Under the pieces are notes generated by a model, which was not told where the DNA came from, did not search any database, and saw only the letters and a program-made list of their open reading frames with translations. From the NCBI GenBank assembly GCA_903822975.1, contig CAIJRD010000011.1, forward strand, positions 62,001 through 126,000: a DNA stretch of 64,000 nucleotides, in the 5' to 3' direction. This DNA is from an uncultured Sinobacteraceae bacterium. Its GTDB lineage: Bacteria; Pseudomonadota; Gammaproteobacteria; Nevskiales; Nevskiaceae. Both the position numbers and the translations under genes were made by a program. The number at the start of each line of letters is the position of its first letter. Position 1 is the first letter of the stretch. Shown here piece by piece: positions 55,226 through 63,376 of this stretch.

Positions 55226-55531
55226 ATGAAATCCGCCACGCCTTTGCAGGATCCGAAACTCGAATGGCAAGCCGCCAAGCGTCGGCGCTGGCTGTACGGC
55301 GTCGCTTCGCAGCGACTTTCGACCCAGCCGCTGCAGTGGGGCCAGTTGGGGCAAGCGCGCTGGCTTTCAATCGCCGCGATCGTGGCGCTGCATGTGGTGG
55401 TGCTGTCCGGCGTGATTTATTTCAACTCGCACATCGAAATCCCGATGCCGCCGGCGGTGCCCGTCGGCGTGGTGAGCGAATCCGCACCCGCTGACGATGC
55501 AACAACGGCTGCGCCACAGGCGCCCCACTAA
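55226..55531 (+). CDS. Small single-pass membrane protein of unknown function
   Basis: 101 residues. Basic N-terminal half rich in Gln/Arg/Trp, one membrane helix (about 46-66, SIAAIVALHVVVLSGVIYF), then a short Pro/Ala-rich periplasmic tail. Topology is like the N-terminus of TonB-type proteins, but no C-terminal domain follows. Family not recognised. Confidence 0.5.
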   Translation: MKSATPLQDPKLEWQAAKRRRWLYGVASQRLSTQPLQWGQLGQARWLSIAAIVALHVVVLSGVIYFNSHIEIPMPPAVPVGVVSESAPADDATTAAPQAPH

Positions 55532-55585
55532 GCCACACCGTTCGATACGAACGTTGTACGCCCGGATTGCCACCCCTGCAGAACG

Positions 55586-56215
55586 TCAGTCGTCGAGGGC
55601 TGCGTCGGATACTTTCAGGTTGTCATCGAGTGGAAGTTCCGAGATCGCATGCTTCACCGCCAGCAGTGATTTGTAGAGCCTGCTGCGCTCGGAGGTCGAC
55701 AAGGCACCAAACACGCGCGTATTGAAGCGCACTTCGATCGCCGCCATTTCGCTGATCAAGGACTGCGCCTTGCGCGTCAGAAAAATTCTTCTCGCGCGCT
55801 TGTCGCTTGGGTCGAGGCGGCGTTCGATCAGGCCGGCGCAGACCAGGTTGGTAATGACATCGCCGAGGCTGGCCTTCCCCACTTCGAGAATGTCGGCGAG
55901 CTGCGTTTGCATCATGCCGTCGTGGCGCGAGAGGTGCGCGAGAATCCACCACTGCGCGCGGGTAATCCCGTGCGGTCGCATCACCTGCTCGTAGGCCGCG
56001 CGTCGCATCCGCGATACGTCGTGAATCAGGAAGCTCAGGCGAATATCTGCGCGCGCACGCTTGTTCCAGACACTGATGGCCGACGGGCTCGACTTGGCAT
56101 CGGCCTCGCCCGAAATCGAAGCCGCCTCTGCCGCGAGCAGCACATGCGGCACTTCGCCGGCCGCTTCCAACTCCGGCGCCCTGCCCTTACGTCCTTCTGG
56201 CAGCTTCATTTTCAT
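55586..56215 (-). CDS. MarR-family transcriptional regulator
   Basis: 209 residues. Typical MarR winged helix (about 70-170): ITRAQWWILAHLSRHDGMMQTQLADILEVGKASLGDVI and the wing DPSDKRARRIFLT. A 45-residue N-terminal extension is more than usual. Two inverted repeats upstream suggest autoregulation. Target genes are not evident; the exported proteins and SGNH gene nearby are candidates. Confidence 0.9.
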   Translation of the reverse strand: MKMKLPEGRKGRAPELEAAGEVPHVLLAAEAASISGEADAKSSPSAISVWNKRARADIRLSFLIHDVSRMRRAAYEQVMRPHGITRAQWWILAHLSRHDGMMQTQLADILEVGKASLGDVITNLVCAGLIERRLDPSDKRARRIFLTRKAQSLISEMAAIEVRFNTRVFGALSTSERSRLYKSLLAVKHAISELPLDDNLKVSDAALDD

Positions 56216-56662
56216 TCACTCACGGGCGTTCGACCCAACATAAACACGCCTCGGCGGCAGATTTCTGCCGACACTTTTGTTTAAGCCGATATGACATCGA
56301 CTTATTACCGTATGTTTCCATACTACCATGCTGAAGACGCAAAGGAATCAGCACGGCAGGCAATGACGCAGCACGGGATTGAAACTTGCGGCAGCGGTGG
56401 TACCGCGACCTCAGAGGCAAGTCGGCCCTGCCGCAGAATCCGGCAGCGTCACCACGATTTCGGCCATCGACTCACTGCGGCCGGTAGCGAATGTCGATAC
56501 CGATCATGCGTGCGCACCACCCAACCAACTGGGGTCGTTCGGAACGCCGTTTTGCGAGACAACACCAGTATCGAATGTCGCACGCGTTCCGACGCGAACG
56601 TTAGCGTTCGATGAAAGCACCATCGCTGGTCAGCCTTGCTCGCGCCGTGCGCGTGGCTTTAC
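56216..56662. other. Intergenic region with MarR-type operators
   Basis: 447 bp between the SGNH protein stop and the marR-like start. The inverted repeats near the right edge of the regulator are listed separately; otherwise nothing recognised. Confidence 0.5.
56255..56270. promoter_or_regulatory. Palindromic operator candidate upstream of the MarR-like gene
   Basis: CGGCAGA-TT-TCTGCCG, 7-bp arms, 40 bp upstream of the marR-like ATG; a second inverted repeat GTATG-TTTC-CATAC lies at 56310-56323. Size and place fit a MarR dimer binding site. Confidence 0.5.
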
Positions 56663-57598
56663 TCAAGCACCGGAAGCCGCAGCGCGCAGACGATCGACCT
56701 GCAGTGCTGCGATGTAGTCGACCGCGCTGACCGCAGTGGTCTTGCGGGTTTCCTCTTCGCGCAGAAAATTGACCAGGTTGAATTCGTTGCGCGGTGCGCG
56801 CAGAAAAAAGCGCTCGATCTGGATAAAAAAGTGATACCGCGGCCGAAGGTCGGCCATCAGGATCGTATCCACATCCGCGCAATGGATGCACAGCAGGCTG
56901 CTGAACAACTCGGCGAGCCAGGGCATCAGCGCATGCGAGGTGGAGTCGTGATTGAGCACGACGAAGGCGTCGATCGGCGCCGTCTCATTGACGTAGTGCT
57001 TGACGCAACCATCGTTCTGCAAGGCGTTGGTGAACGCCAGCCGCGCCTTCGGCTCGCGCGGGCTCAACAGTTCGATCTCCTCCGGCGGCCAGCCGTCGAG
57101 CTTGCTGCCGAGATCGCCCAAAGTTTTGGACGTGCGCGCGGAGATTGCAATTGCGTCGAGTCGATCAGCCAACTCGGGTGCCTGCGTGCGCAACAACAAC
57201 CTCAGGTATTGATGGGCGCCGTAATCACTCCAATGCGTATCGCACTTCGAGTAACAGCGCTCCGGTTGCCGGGCGTCGGCGAAGTCCGGTGCGAAGAAGC
57301 TGAGGCTTTGCGGAAACCGCTGCTTGTAGGCGAACACCGGCGGCAAGCCCTCGCGCGCCCATCGGATGCGTGGACCGAGAACGTTGCGCAGCACGGTTTC
57401 CTTGTTCGGCACGATCGCATGGAAGTAGCGGCCGCCGTATTCGCTCTGCGCAATCAGTCGACGCGATTCGTGGCACAGCCGGACGCCGTTCTGAAACCGT
57501 TCACTGCAGCGCAGGCGTCCCTCGATCTGATCCACCGAACGATTGGAGTCGTTGTCGAGAAACAGATAGTTGTCCAGCCGGATGATGATGTCGACCAT
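56663..57598 (-). CDS. SGNH-hydrolase-like protein related to AlgX/AlgJ acetyltransferases
   Basis: 311 residues. The pattern LFLDNDSN near the start, IVPNKETV, YSKCDTHWSDYGA (Asp120-His122) and a DST Ser motif at 218-220 followed by LMPWLAELFSS agree with the AlgX/AlgJ SGNH-like domain, which O-acetylates exopolysaccharides. Unlike AlgX and AlgJ it has no signal peptide or membrane anchor from the ATG at 57598, so a cytoplasmic place or a wrong start must be considered; no upstream in-frame signal was seen. Catalytic Ser motif is NHDST rather than GDS. Confidence 0.68.
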   Translation of the reverse strand: MVDIIIRLDNYLFLDNDSNRSVDQIEGRLRCSERFQNGVRLCHESRRLIAQSEYGGRYFHAIVPNKETVLRNVLGPRIRWAREGLPPVFAYKQRFPQSLSFFAPDFADARQPERCYSKCDTHWSDYGAHQYLRLLLRTQAPELADRLDAIAISARTSKTLGDLGSKLDGWPPEEIELLSPREPKARLAFTNALQNDGCVKHYVNETAPIDAFVVLNHDSTSHALMPWLAELFSSLLCIHCADVDTILMADLRPRYHFFIQIERFFLRAPRNEFNLVNFLREEETRKTTAVSAVDYIAALQVDRLRAAASGA

Positions 57599-57858
57599 GC
57601 GTCTCTCGGCTTTCTTGCGCGTTGCCGGGCACTGTCGCATCCGGCACGCGTCGCGATAAGGCTGCAGTTGTACCTAGGCCGCAGCGACGCAGCCGCGATG
57701 CTTGGATCTCGACAGAAACGCATCGACTTCTTACGCGTTCATATGCGTTCATACGCGTTCTTACGCATCGATCGCTCAGTTCGCCGGCTGCGCCTTGCGG
57801 ACGCAGCCGGCGGATCTCATTGCGATGCCGGTCGTCGGTACCGGATCGAACTCAGGTT
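57599..57858. other. Intergenic region with 10-bp repeats
   Basis: 260 bp between the S53 protease stop and the SGNH start; contains the array listed separately. Confidence 0.5.
57731..57770. repeat. Four 10-bp tandem repeats
   Basis: TTACGCGTTC, ATATGCGTTC, ATACGCGTTC, TTACGCATCG in exact 10-bp register, 130-170 bp upstream of the SGNH-like gene start. Confidence 0.85.
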
Positions 57859-60009
57859 CTACTTCGGCCAGCTATTGACCAGGTTGGTCGCGTTGACGCT
57901 GCCGATGCCCGTAGCGAAGTCCCAACCGGTGGTGGTGCCGTAGGCCGGTGCATAGGCGGTGCGCGAGGTCGACAACACGCCGTAGATGCCGGACGGCCGA
58001 TAGCAGTCGTGCGTTCCGGTGCAGTTCACGTCGATGTCGCCCTGCGTGACATCGCGGAACGTGCAGGTACTGCCCACCGCCTTGCCCTTGCTCGAATCGC
58101 ACAGGCTGCTGCCGGTCTTGCCGTATTCCGCCGCGGCCAATTTGTAATACGTCGGATTCGGATTGCCGGTGCGGCCGCCGACTTTCTGATTCACCAAGGC
58201 CTGCAGTCCGGCCATGATCGGCGACGAGAACGAGGTACCGCCCGCGCCCGACCAGCCGCTTGGCGCGCCACTGCACAGCGCCCCGCCTTCCTTGCTCTTG
58301 CCGGTGTAGCAGAAGATGAAGTAATGCCCCCAGACACCATTGGCAGCGAACAGCGAGACATCGGGGATGTCACGCACGCCATCGTTCGGATTGCCGATCA
58401 GACCAGCCTGCCAACTCGGCTTGGGCGTACCCGCACAGGTCCCGCTGACCACACCCGAGCTGAACAGCGCCGGCGAGCCGCTGGCACAGCCGCTGGGTCC
58501 GCCGCTGCCCGAGGCGGTGCTGCGGAAATTCTGGAACCCGGCCGCGCTGTTGCAGAAAGACTTGCTGCCGTACGGCGTGGTCGCGCCGCTGTAGCTGGAA
58601 ATCAGCTCACTGGCGCAGGAGTCGTTCCACGGAATTTCGGGAATGTACGACAAGGCCGAACCGTAGGTGGCCGAGTTCGCCGTCGCCGATTTCCAGTACA
58701 GACCGTTGGTTCCGGCGAAGGTATCGCCGAAGTCGGTGCCGCCGACGGCGACGTTGTAAGGCGTTGAAGCGAACCCGCTGACACCGATGCCATGCGTGGC
58801 ATTGGCCGCATTCGCATCGCAGCTTGCGGCACCTTCGTCGCCGGAAGACACGAACACGGATACGCCCTCGGCCGCTGCCTGCTGATAGGTGCTGACGTAA
58901 GCCGCGTTCGCCGCAGCACCATTCTCGGCCTCGCATTCGCCGTAGCTGACGCTCATGATCGCCGGCGGTGCCGTGCTGTTGAGCAGGTTCTGCATGGCGA
59001 TCAAGCCGCCGAAGGTGGTCGAACTATCGGCGCAGGACGCCAGTTCCAGTGCGGCACCTGGCGCGGCGGCACCGGCCCACTCGACATCCAGTTCGGCCTC
59101 CGCATCGTTGCCGGCAACGTCGCCCGGATCGGCGCAGCCGCCCGGCTGCACCTGGGTGAAGTTGGCGTTACCGAGCTGGAAGGTATAGCGGAACGTGGCG
59201 ATATCGCCGGTCGACAGCACGTCGGTGTCTTCGATCAGGACGATCGTCTGGCCCTGACCGCGAACGCCGGCTGCGAACAGCGGATTGAAGTTGTAGATCG
59301 TCGCCAGATCCGCCGGCACCAGCGCGTAGTAAGTGCTCGTGCTGGTGTTGTAGGTGTATTCCGGATGCATCTTGAAATTGGTGTGCGGACGGAAATCGTG
59401 CAACGAGACGATGCCGGCCACCACCGGCGCGAGTGCCGCCGGAATTTTCGGATCGCTGACGTTGGCGATATGCGGCGCGCCATCCACCGAGAGACGATGA
59501 ATCTCGGTGCCGAACGCGAAGCGCACCAGATCGGCGGTTCCCGAGAAGTCGATCATCGTGCGGCTGGCACTGATCTGGTTGACCTTGAAGCCCTTCTGCG
59601 CGAGCCAGGTGGTCACGGCATCGATGTCCGACTGGGCCGGTCCGTACTGCAGGCCGAGCTGCTGTGCGCTGAGCCAGCGGTGATAGTTCGGCGAGCCTGG
59701 CGTTTGCTGCTCCGTCATGAATTGTTCGAGCGCCTGCTCGCGATCAGCCGGTCGCTTCAACAACAACTGCATATGTTCCAGTGCCAGCGTGCCCTCGACG
59801 ACGCCGCGATCGGTTTCGGCACTCACTTCCGGCCGCGTGTTGCCGATCAGACTCGCCACCCGACTGTCGTCCACCAGTGTTTTTACCAGCGGCAAGGCCT
59901 GCGCCACTGCGGCCGCTGGCGATGCCATGATCGGGGCCGACGCAGTGCATGCGATCAGCGCGAGTACTCCTGAAGCAACCCCAAAGCGCACATCCCTGAG
60001 CGATTTCAT
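57859..60009 (-). CDS. S53-family serine-carboxyl peptidase (sedolisin/kumamolisin type)
   Basis: 716 residues, secreted acid-type endopeptidase made as a zymogen. Seen: signal peptide (about 1-29), inhibitory pro-domain (about 60-205; SPNYHRWLS, PAALAPVVAGI), catalytic Glu304 and Asp308 in NDAEAELDVEWA, oxyanion Asp in VFVSSGDEGA, nucleophile Ser593 in GTSFSSPIMAG, and the C-terminal calcium site DVTQGDID...GWDFATGIG. Many Cys in the catalytic domain suggest disulfides. A natural client for type II secretion, although no GlyGly-CTERM tail is present (ends NSWPK). ATG at 60009 chosen for the signal peptide. Confidence 0.94.
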   Translation of the reverse strand: MKSLRDVRFGVASGVLALIACTASAPIMASPAAAVAQALPLVKTLVDDSRVASLIGNTRPEVSAETDRGVVEGTLALEHMQLLLKRPADREQALEQFMTEQQTPGSPNYHRWLSAQQLGLQYGPAQSDIDAVTTWLAQKGFKVNQISASRTMIDFSGTADLVRFAFGTEIHRLSVDGAPHIANVSDPKIPAALAPVVAGIVSLHDFRPHTNFKMHPEYTYNTSTSTYYALVPADLATIYNFNPLFAAGVRGQGQTIVLIEDTDVLSTGDIATFRYTFQLGNANFTQVQPGGCADPGDVAGNDAEAELDVEWAGAAAPGAALELASCADSSTTFGGLIAMQNLLNSTAPPAIMSVSYGECEAENGAAANAAYVSTYQQAAAEGVSVFVSSGDEGAASCDANAANATHGIGVSGFASTPYNVAVGGTDFGDTFAGTNGLYWKSATANSATYGSALSYIPEIPWNDSCASELISSYSGATTPYGSKSFCNSAAGFQNFRSTASGSGGPSGCASGSPALFSSGVVSGTCAGTPKPSWQAGLIGNPNDGVRDIPDVSLFAANGVWGHYFIFCYTGKSKEGGALCSGAPSGWSGAGGTSFSSPIMAGLQALVNQKVGGRTGNPNPTYYKLAAAEYGKTGSSLCDSSKGKAVGSTCTFRDVTQGDIDVNCTGTHDCYRPSGIYGVLSTSRTAYAPAYGTTTGWDFATGIGSVNATNLVNSWPK

Positions 60010-60770
60010 TTTTTGGCCTCTTGATTTTGTTTTTTGCGGGCGATGCGGTATCGCCCGCACAGACTGAGCTGAGACGCAAAAATAGCACCAAAGGCTGTCG
60101 GCGCAGCAACTCGTGCCAGCAGTTCCTCTCTGCAACTCAGGTCTGGCCGGGTGTCGAAGCTTTCGGTCCGCTTACATTCGATAAGCCAGCGGTCGAGGGA
60201 CGCAGGCAAAGCCGATTTGATCGCATGGCATCGCAGGCTGGAAGCCGGAGCCCGTGACCAGAGCGCTCAAGCAACCAGCCGCGAGCCGTGCCAGCCTGTG
60301 CGAAATCGATGGAATTCCAGGTGGCGTTTGCGGGCGCCATCCAGGTGAGATGTTCGCCCCTGTGCCTGCAGGCGTCTCGAACTGGAATCGAGCTGGTGCT
60401 GCCTGGGGACGTCCCCGTCGGTCGGCGTTCGACCCGGTCGCCAAAACAATGCGGCGCGACAGATGGACGAACATCTGCCGCGCCTAACCAGCTGCCTCAG
60501 GGAGTGAGTCTTCTGGCTGCCCTTCTGGACAACCGGTTCGGACAAAGGTGCTGCAATAGCCCCAAATTTACCCGGTGATCGCCGGTTTGCGGCGCGCAGC
60601 CACCGCGCAGCGTAGCGAAGGTGAGCCTGGAATCGCGGGTCCAACCTGAAGCCGAGTGTCCCTCGGCCTGAGCGCTGCGGCCGACTTGAGGACTTCGGCC
60701 TACAGCGGAGTTCGGCGCTGAATCAGTCCGCTAAGGCGAACTGCCCGCACTTCGCGCGCCGGCCGATCAA
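60010..60770. other. Long intergenic region upstream of the S53 protease
   Basis: 761 bp with no supported gene on either strand. Only weak structure seen: a 6-bp hairpin GCCGAG/CTCGGC at 60651-60667. Could hold regulatory sites for the protease or decayed sequence. Confidence 0.5.
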
Positions 60771-61079
60771 TCAGGATTTGGGCGTACAGGAAAACACAAT
60801 CTGGTTGTTGTTCGGTGCCCAGATCTGATCGCCGTTGGTATTGGTGGTCATCACCGAGGTGTTCATATCTTTCTTGTCACAGAACGCATTGGCCTTGTCG
60901 ATACCCTTCTGCAACAGCTTGTCGTCGCCATCGAAGCTGCTGCGATTACGCAAGGTCACCACGTAGCGACCGTCGCCAACCGGCACGGCCTCGCTGACCG
61001 TCGCGCAGCCACTGACTGCGAACAGCGTGGCCAACAGCGCAACGACCATTGCCGGCTTCAATATCGACGTAACCTGCAT
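60771..61079 (-). CDS. Small lipoprotein of unknown function
   Basis: 102 residues with a lipoprotein signal and lipobox VSGC (Cys near 25). Mature domain: DGRYVVTLRNRSSFDGDD, two further Cys (AFCDKKD, VFSCTPKS) that could form a disulfide, and the Q...F ending typical of small envelope lipoproteins. No Asp at +2, so outer membrane expected. Context gives no function. Confidence 0.82.
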   Translation of the reverse strand: MQVTSILKPAMVVALLATLFAVSGCATVSEAVPVGDGRYVVTLRNRSSFDGDDKLLQKGIDKANAFCDKKDMNTSVMTTNTNGDQIWAPNNNQIVFSCTPKS

Positions 61080-61438
61080 CCTGCATCCTCATGTTGCGGC
61101 CTCTTGCCTGCGAAGCGCAGTTTGCGGAGACCAAAATCGGCTCGAACCTTGAATTCAGAGCGGGTTTGTCCGCTCGGCGGCGAAGATCATCGAGCGGACG
61201 TCGGCAGCGGCACACCTGACTTCGCCGCTTTCCGACGACCGTAATGGCTTCGCCGCGCCGCAAGCATATGCGGATGTGCCCGATTGAGGAACCCTGAGGC
61301 GCGCGAATGCGTGCCGCGGCAGGCTTGCCGACTGCCGGGCGATTGCTTGTCGAGCTTGCTGGTCGGGCTTGTTTGGCGGGCCCGCTCGTCGACTTACGTC
61401 CTTAGTCCCGCCAGGCCGCCTGGTGCCGCTCGGCCGCG
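61080..61438. other. Intergenic region without recognised content
   Basis: 359 bp; irregular GCTTG-rich sequence at 61323-61380, no strict repeat period, no gene. Confidence 0.5.
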
Positions 61439-61828
61439 TTAGGACGTGCCGGACGAGCCGGAGAAGTGGCGCGGAGGTGCTTCGTATTCGTCGGCCACGC
61501 GAATCCAATAGCGATTCGGACTATCGCGCAATCCGAAGAGCTCGAACGCGAACTGTCCGCGCGCATAGATTCCGCGATTGGCCAGATTGGCGCGGACCGC
61601 GTCGATCGCATCGGACATTTCGAACTGGCTCAAGGGGCTGGATCTGACTGCAAACTCGAAGACGCCGTTTTCGAAATGATCGCGATGCGACCACTGGGCT
61701 GCACCCACCGCACCGCTCTGGCTCTGTGCAGCGTTGCGATACAGCGACAACGATTCGAGCGAACGCAGCACCTCGAACTTGCTGAAGCCGGCCCGATAGA
61801 AATCCCAGGAATTGAATTCGATGCACAT
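61439..61828 (-). CDS. Hypothetical cytoplasmic protein
   Basis: 129 residues, not recognised. No signal or membrane segment. Seen: MCIEFNSWDFYRAGFSKFEV start, FENGVFEFAVRSS and YWIRVADEYEAPP, a mixed alpha/beta small domain. ATG at 61828 preferred to the GTG at 61837. Weak ribosome site; the amino-acid composition is normal and non-repetitive, supporting a real gene. Confidence 0.55.
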   Translation of the reverse strand: MCIEFNSWDFYRAGFSKFEVLRSLESLSLYRNAAQSQSGAVGAAQWSHRDHFENGVFEFAVRSSPLSQFEMSDAIDAVRANLANRGIYARGQFAFELFGLRDSPNRYWIRVADEYEAPPRHFSGSSGTS

Positions 61829-62260
61829 GGTCCACACCCGATAAGCGATGCGCCTACAGTAGCGCAGCGCTTACGGCTCGCGTCGAACGCGACGACGAGT
61901 GCGCCCGCCGACTCTCAGCACCGGGGCATGCGCTCGGCATACGAGCCGCCGAGTTCTTGAGTGCCGAAACGGCGCCAGCCTGTCGCGCAAAAGCGCCTGC
62001 GCACGACGCAGCCGCACGATTGGGTCGCACAATCGGATCGCACAATCGGGTCGCACAATCACGCCGCAATTCGGTTCTGGCATCCGCGGCACTGGTCGCA
62101 GCATATTGCGCCGGAGCCGGTGCCGCCGGAGCGTGTTGTGGCGTCGCCCTGCGCGCGGCGGAACAGCACGGTTGATTCGCGCTTGAGACTTCTGTCGAAG
62201 GGGGCGGACTTCTCTTCGATCGACCCCAACGGCGCACCGGCCGACTACTTCAACCCGGCA
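61829..62260. other. Intergenic region with 13-bp repeats
   Basis: 432 bp containing the array listed separately; no gene supported. Confidence 0.55.
62013..62064. repeat. Four 13-bp tandem repeats
   Basis: CGCACGATTGGGT, CGCACAATCGGAT, CGCACAATCGGGT, CGCACAATCACGC in exact 13-bp register. The unit is not a multiple of three, so it is non-coding. Confidence 0.9.
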
Positions 62261-63034
62261 TCAACGGTCCGCTGCAACATCCAGAATGCGGCCGGACGGC
62301 GCCTGCTCGATCAGCGCAATCCGCGCGCCGGTTTCGTCGTCGTTCAGCATCGCCGTCACACGCTTTTCGGCAGGCAGATTCAGCACGCGTAGTGATCGCA
62401 CGACGTTGTGATACGTCACCGTACGACCCGAGTTCTCGCCGCCGCGAATGGACTGACTCACGATCGGATCGAACGTTACCAGCAGCAACTCGGCATCGCC
62501 CGGTGCTGGATCGTCACGCTGCACGAGCAGCGATTTGCCTTGACGCTCGATGCGCATTCCCGAGGCTCGAAGGTCGCGCGCGCTGCTGCGAATCGCATGT
62601 TCGATCGCCTCGTGATCCGAACCCACTGCCTCGCGCGCGCCATCGATCACCAATTGCGGCGTATACACACTCGCGCGTAATTGTTCGGAGTAACGCCGCT
62701 GCCGCTCGGTGAACTGTGCGGATGAAAACCGATCGTGCCAGCCAAGTCCATTCCAGTAGTCGACATGGAACGACAACGGCAGCACATCGCTGCGCTGCGC
62801 TAACTCACCCAGATAGGCATCGGCGGGCGGACACGACGAGCAGCTCTGCGACGTGAAGAGTTCGAGCAGCACGGGTCGCGGCCCGGCGCTTGTATCCGGC
62901 GACGGCGACGTCACTGGCATTGCCTGTGTACGCAGGCTCACCATCGCGACGACACCTGCCACGACCAGCGAGGACAGCAGCCATCGGGTTCGGAAGCTGT
63001 TGCGCACATCTCTCATTTTGCTTGGCCCGCTCAT
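62261..63034 (-). CDS. DUF1223 family exported thioredoxin-like protein
   Basis: 257 residues. N-terminal signal/anchor (about 18-38), then a DUF1223 domain: PVLLELFTSQSCSSCPPADAYL with a CxxC (CSSC) in a thioredoxin-like setting, LSFHVDYWNGLGWHDRFSS, and YTPQLVIDG. Predicted periplasmic redox-type protein; function of the family is not established. GAGGAG ribosome site five bases before the ATG at 63034. Confidence 0.9.
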   Translation of the reverse strand: MSGPSKMRDVRNSFRTRWLLSSLVVAGVVAMVSLRTQAMPVTSPSPDTSAGPRPVLLELFTSQSCSSCPPADAYLGELAQRSDVLPLSFHVDYWNGLGWHDRFSSAQFTERQRRYSEQLRASVYTPQLVIDGAREAVGSDHEAIEHAIRSSARDLRASGMRIERQGKSLLVQRDDPAPGDAELLLVTFDPIVSQSIRGGENSGRTVTYHNVVRSLRVLNLPAEKRVTAMLNDDETGARIALIEQAPSGRILDVAADR

Positions 63035-63376
63035 TCGCGACTCCTCGATGCATAGGCGGGAGGGTTGCCATCGGCAGTTCCACCCGCAACACAGTGTCTC
63101 GCGCGAGCCGGCGCGGCTTCCAGACGACACCGTCCGCAATTCATGATCACGACACCGGCAGCGCCTGCCGCAGTTGCGCACCGCCCCTGGCAAATTCCGC
63201 GGCGGGCGGGTGTAATCTGACCGGCACGCGCACCACCCGTCCCTCGTTTCAGCGGCATAGGCAACTCTGTAGAGCATCCTGCTGAACCGAGCCGCGATAG
63301 AGTTGGCTTTCATGTCCTTCATTGGACAGATGCTCGTGTGATTCGCTTTCTTTGTAATGAACCGTCGGGGTGCAAA
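63035..63376. other. Divergent promoter region of DUF1223 and outer-membrane protein genes
   Basis: 342 bp between divergent starts. An AT-rich stretch (63318-63356) just before the plus-strand gene probably holds its promoter; nothing else recognised. Confidence 0.5.

Noticed and set aside
61323..61385. Further tandem array of GCTTG units
   Set aside because: Spacing between units is irregular (9 to 22 bp), so no true period.
50116..62064. Tandem arrays as CRISPR
   Set aside because: No spacers: units are contiguous, too short and differ between loci; no cas genes.
63035..63322. Cys/Arg-rich extension of the DUF1223 protein
   Set aside because: A GAGGAG site and a proper signal anchor place the start at 63034.
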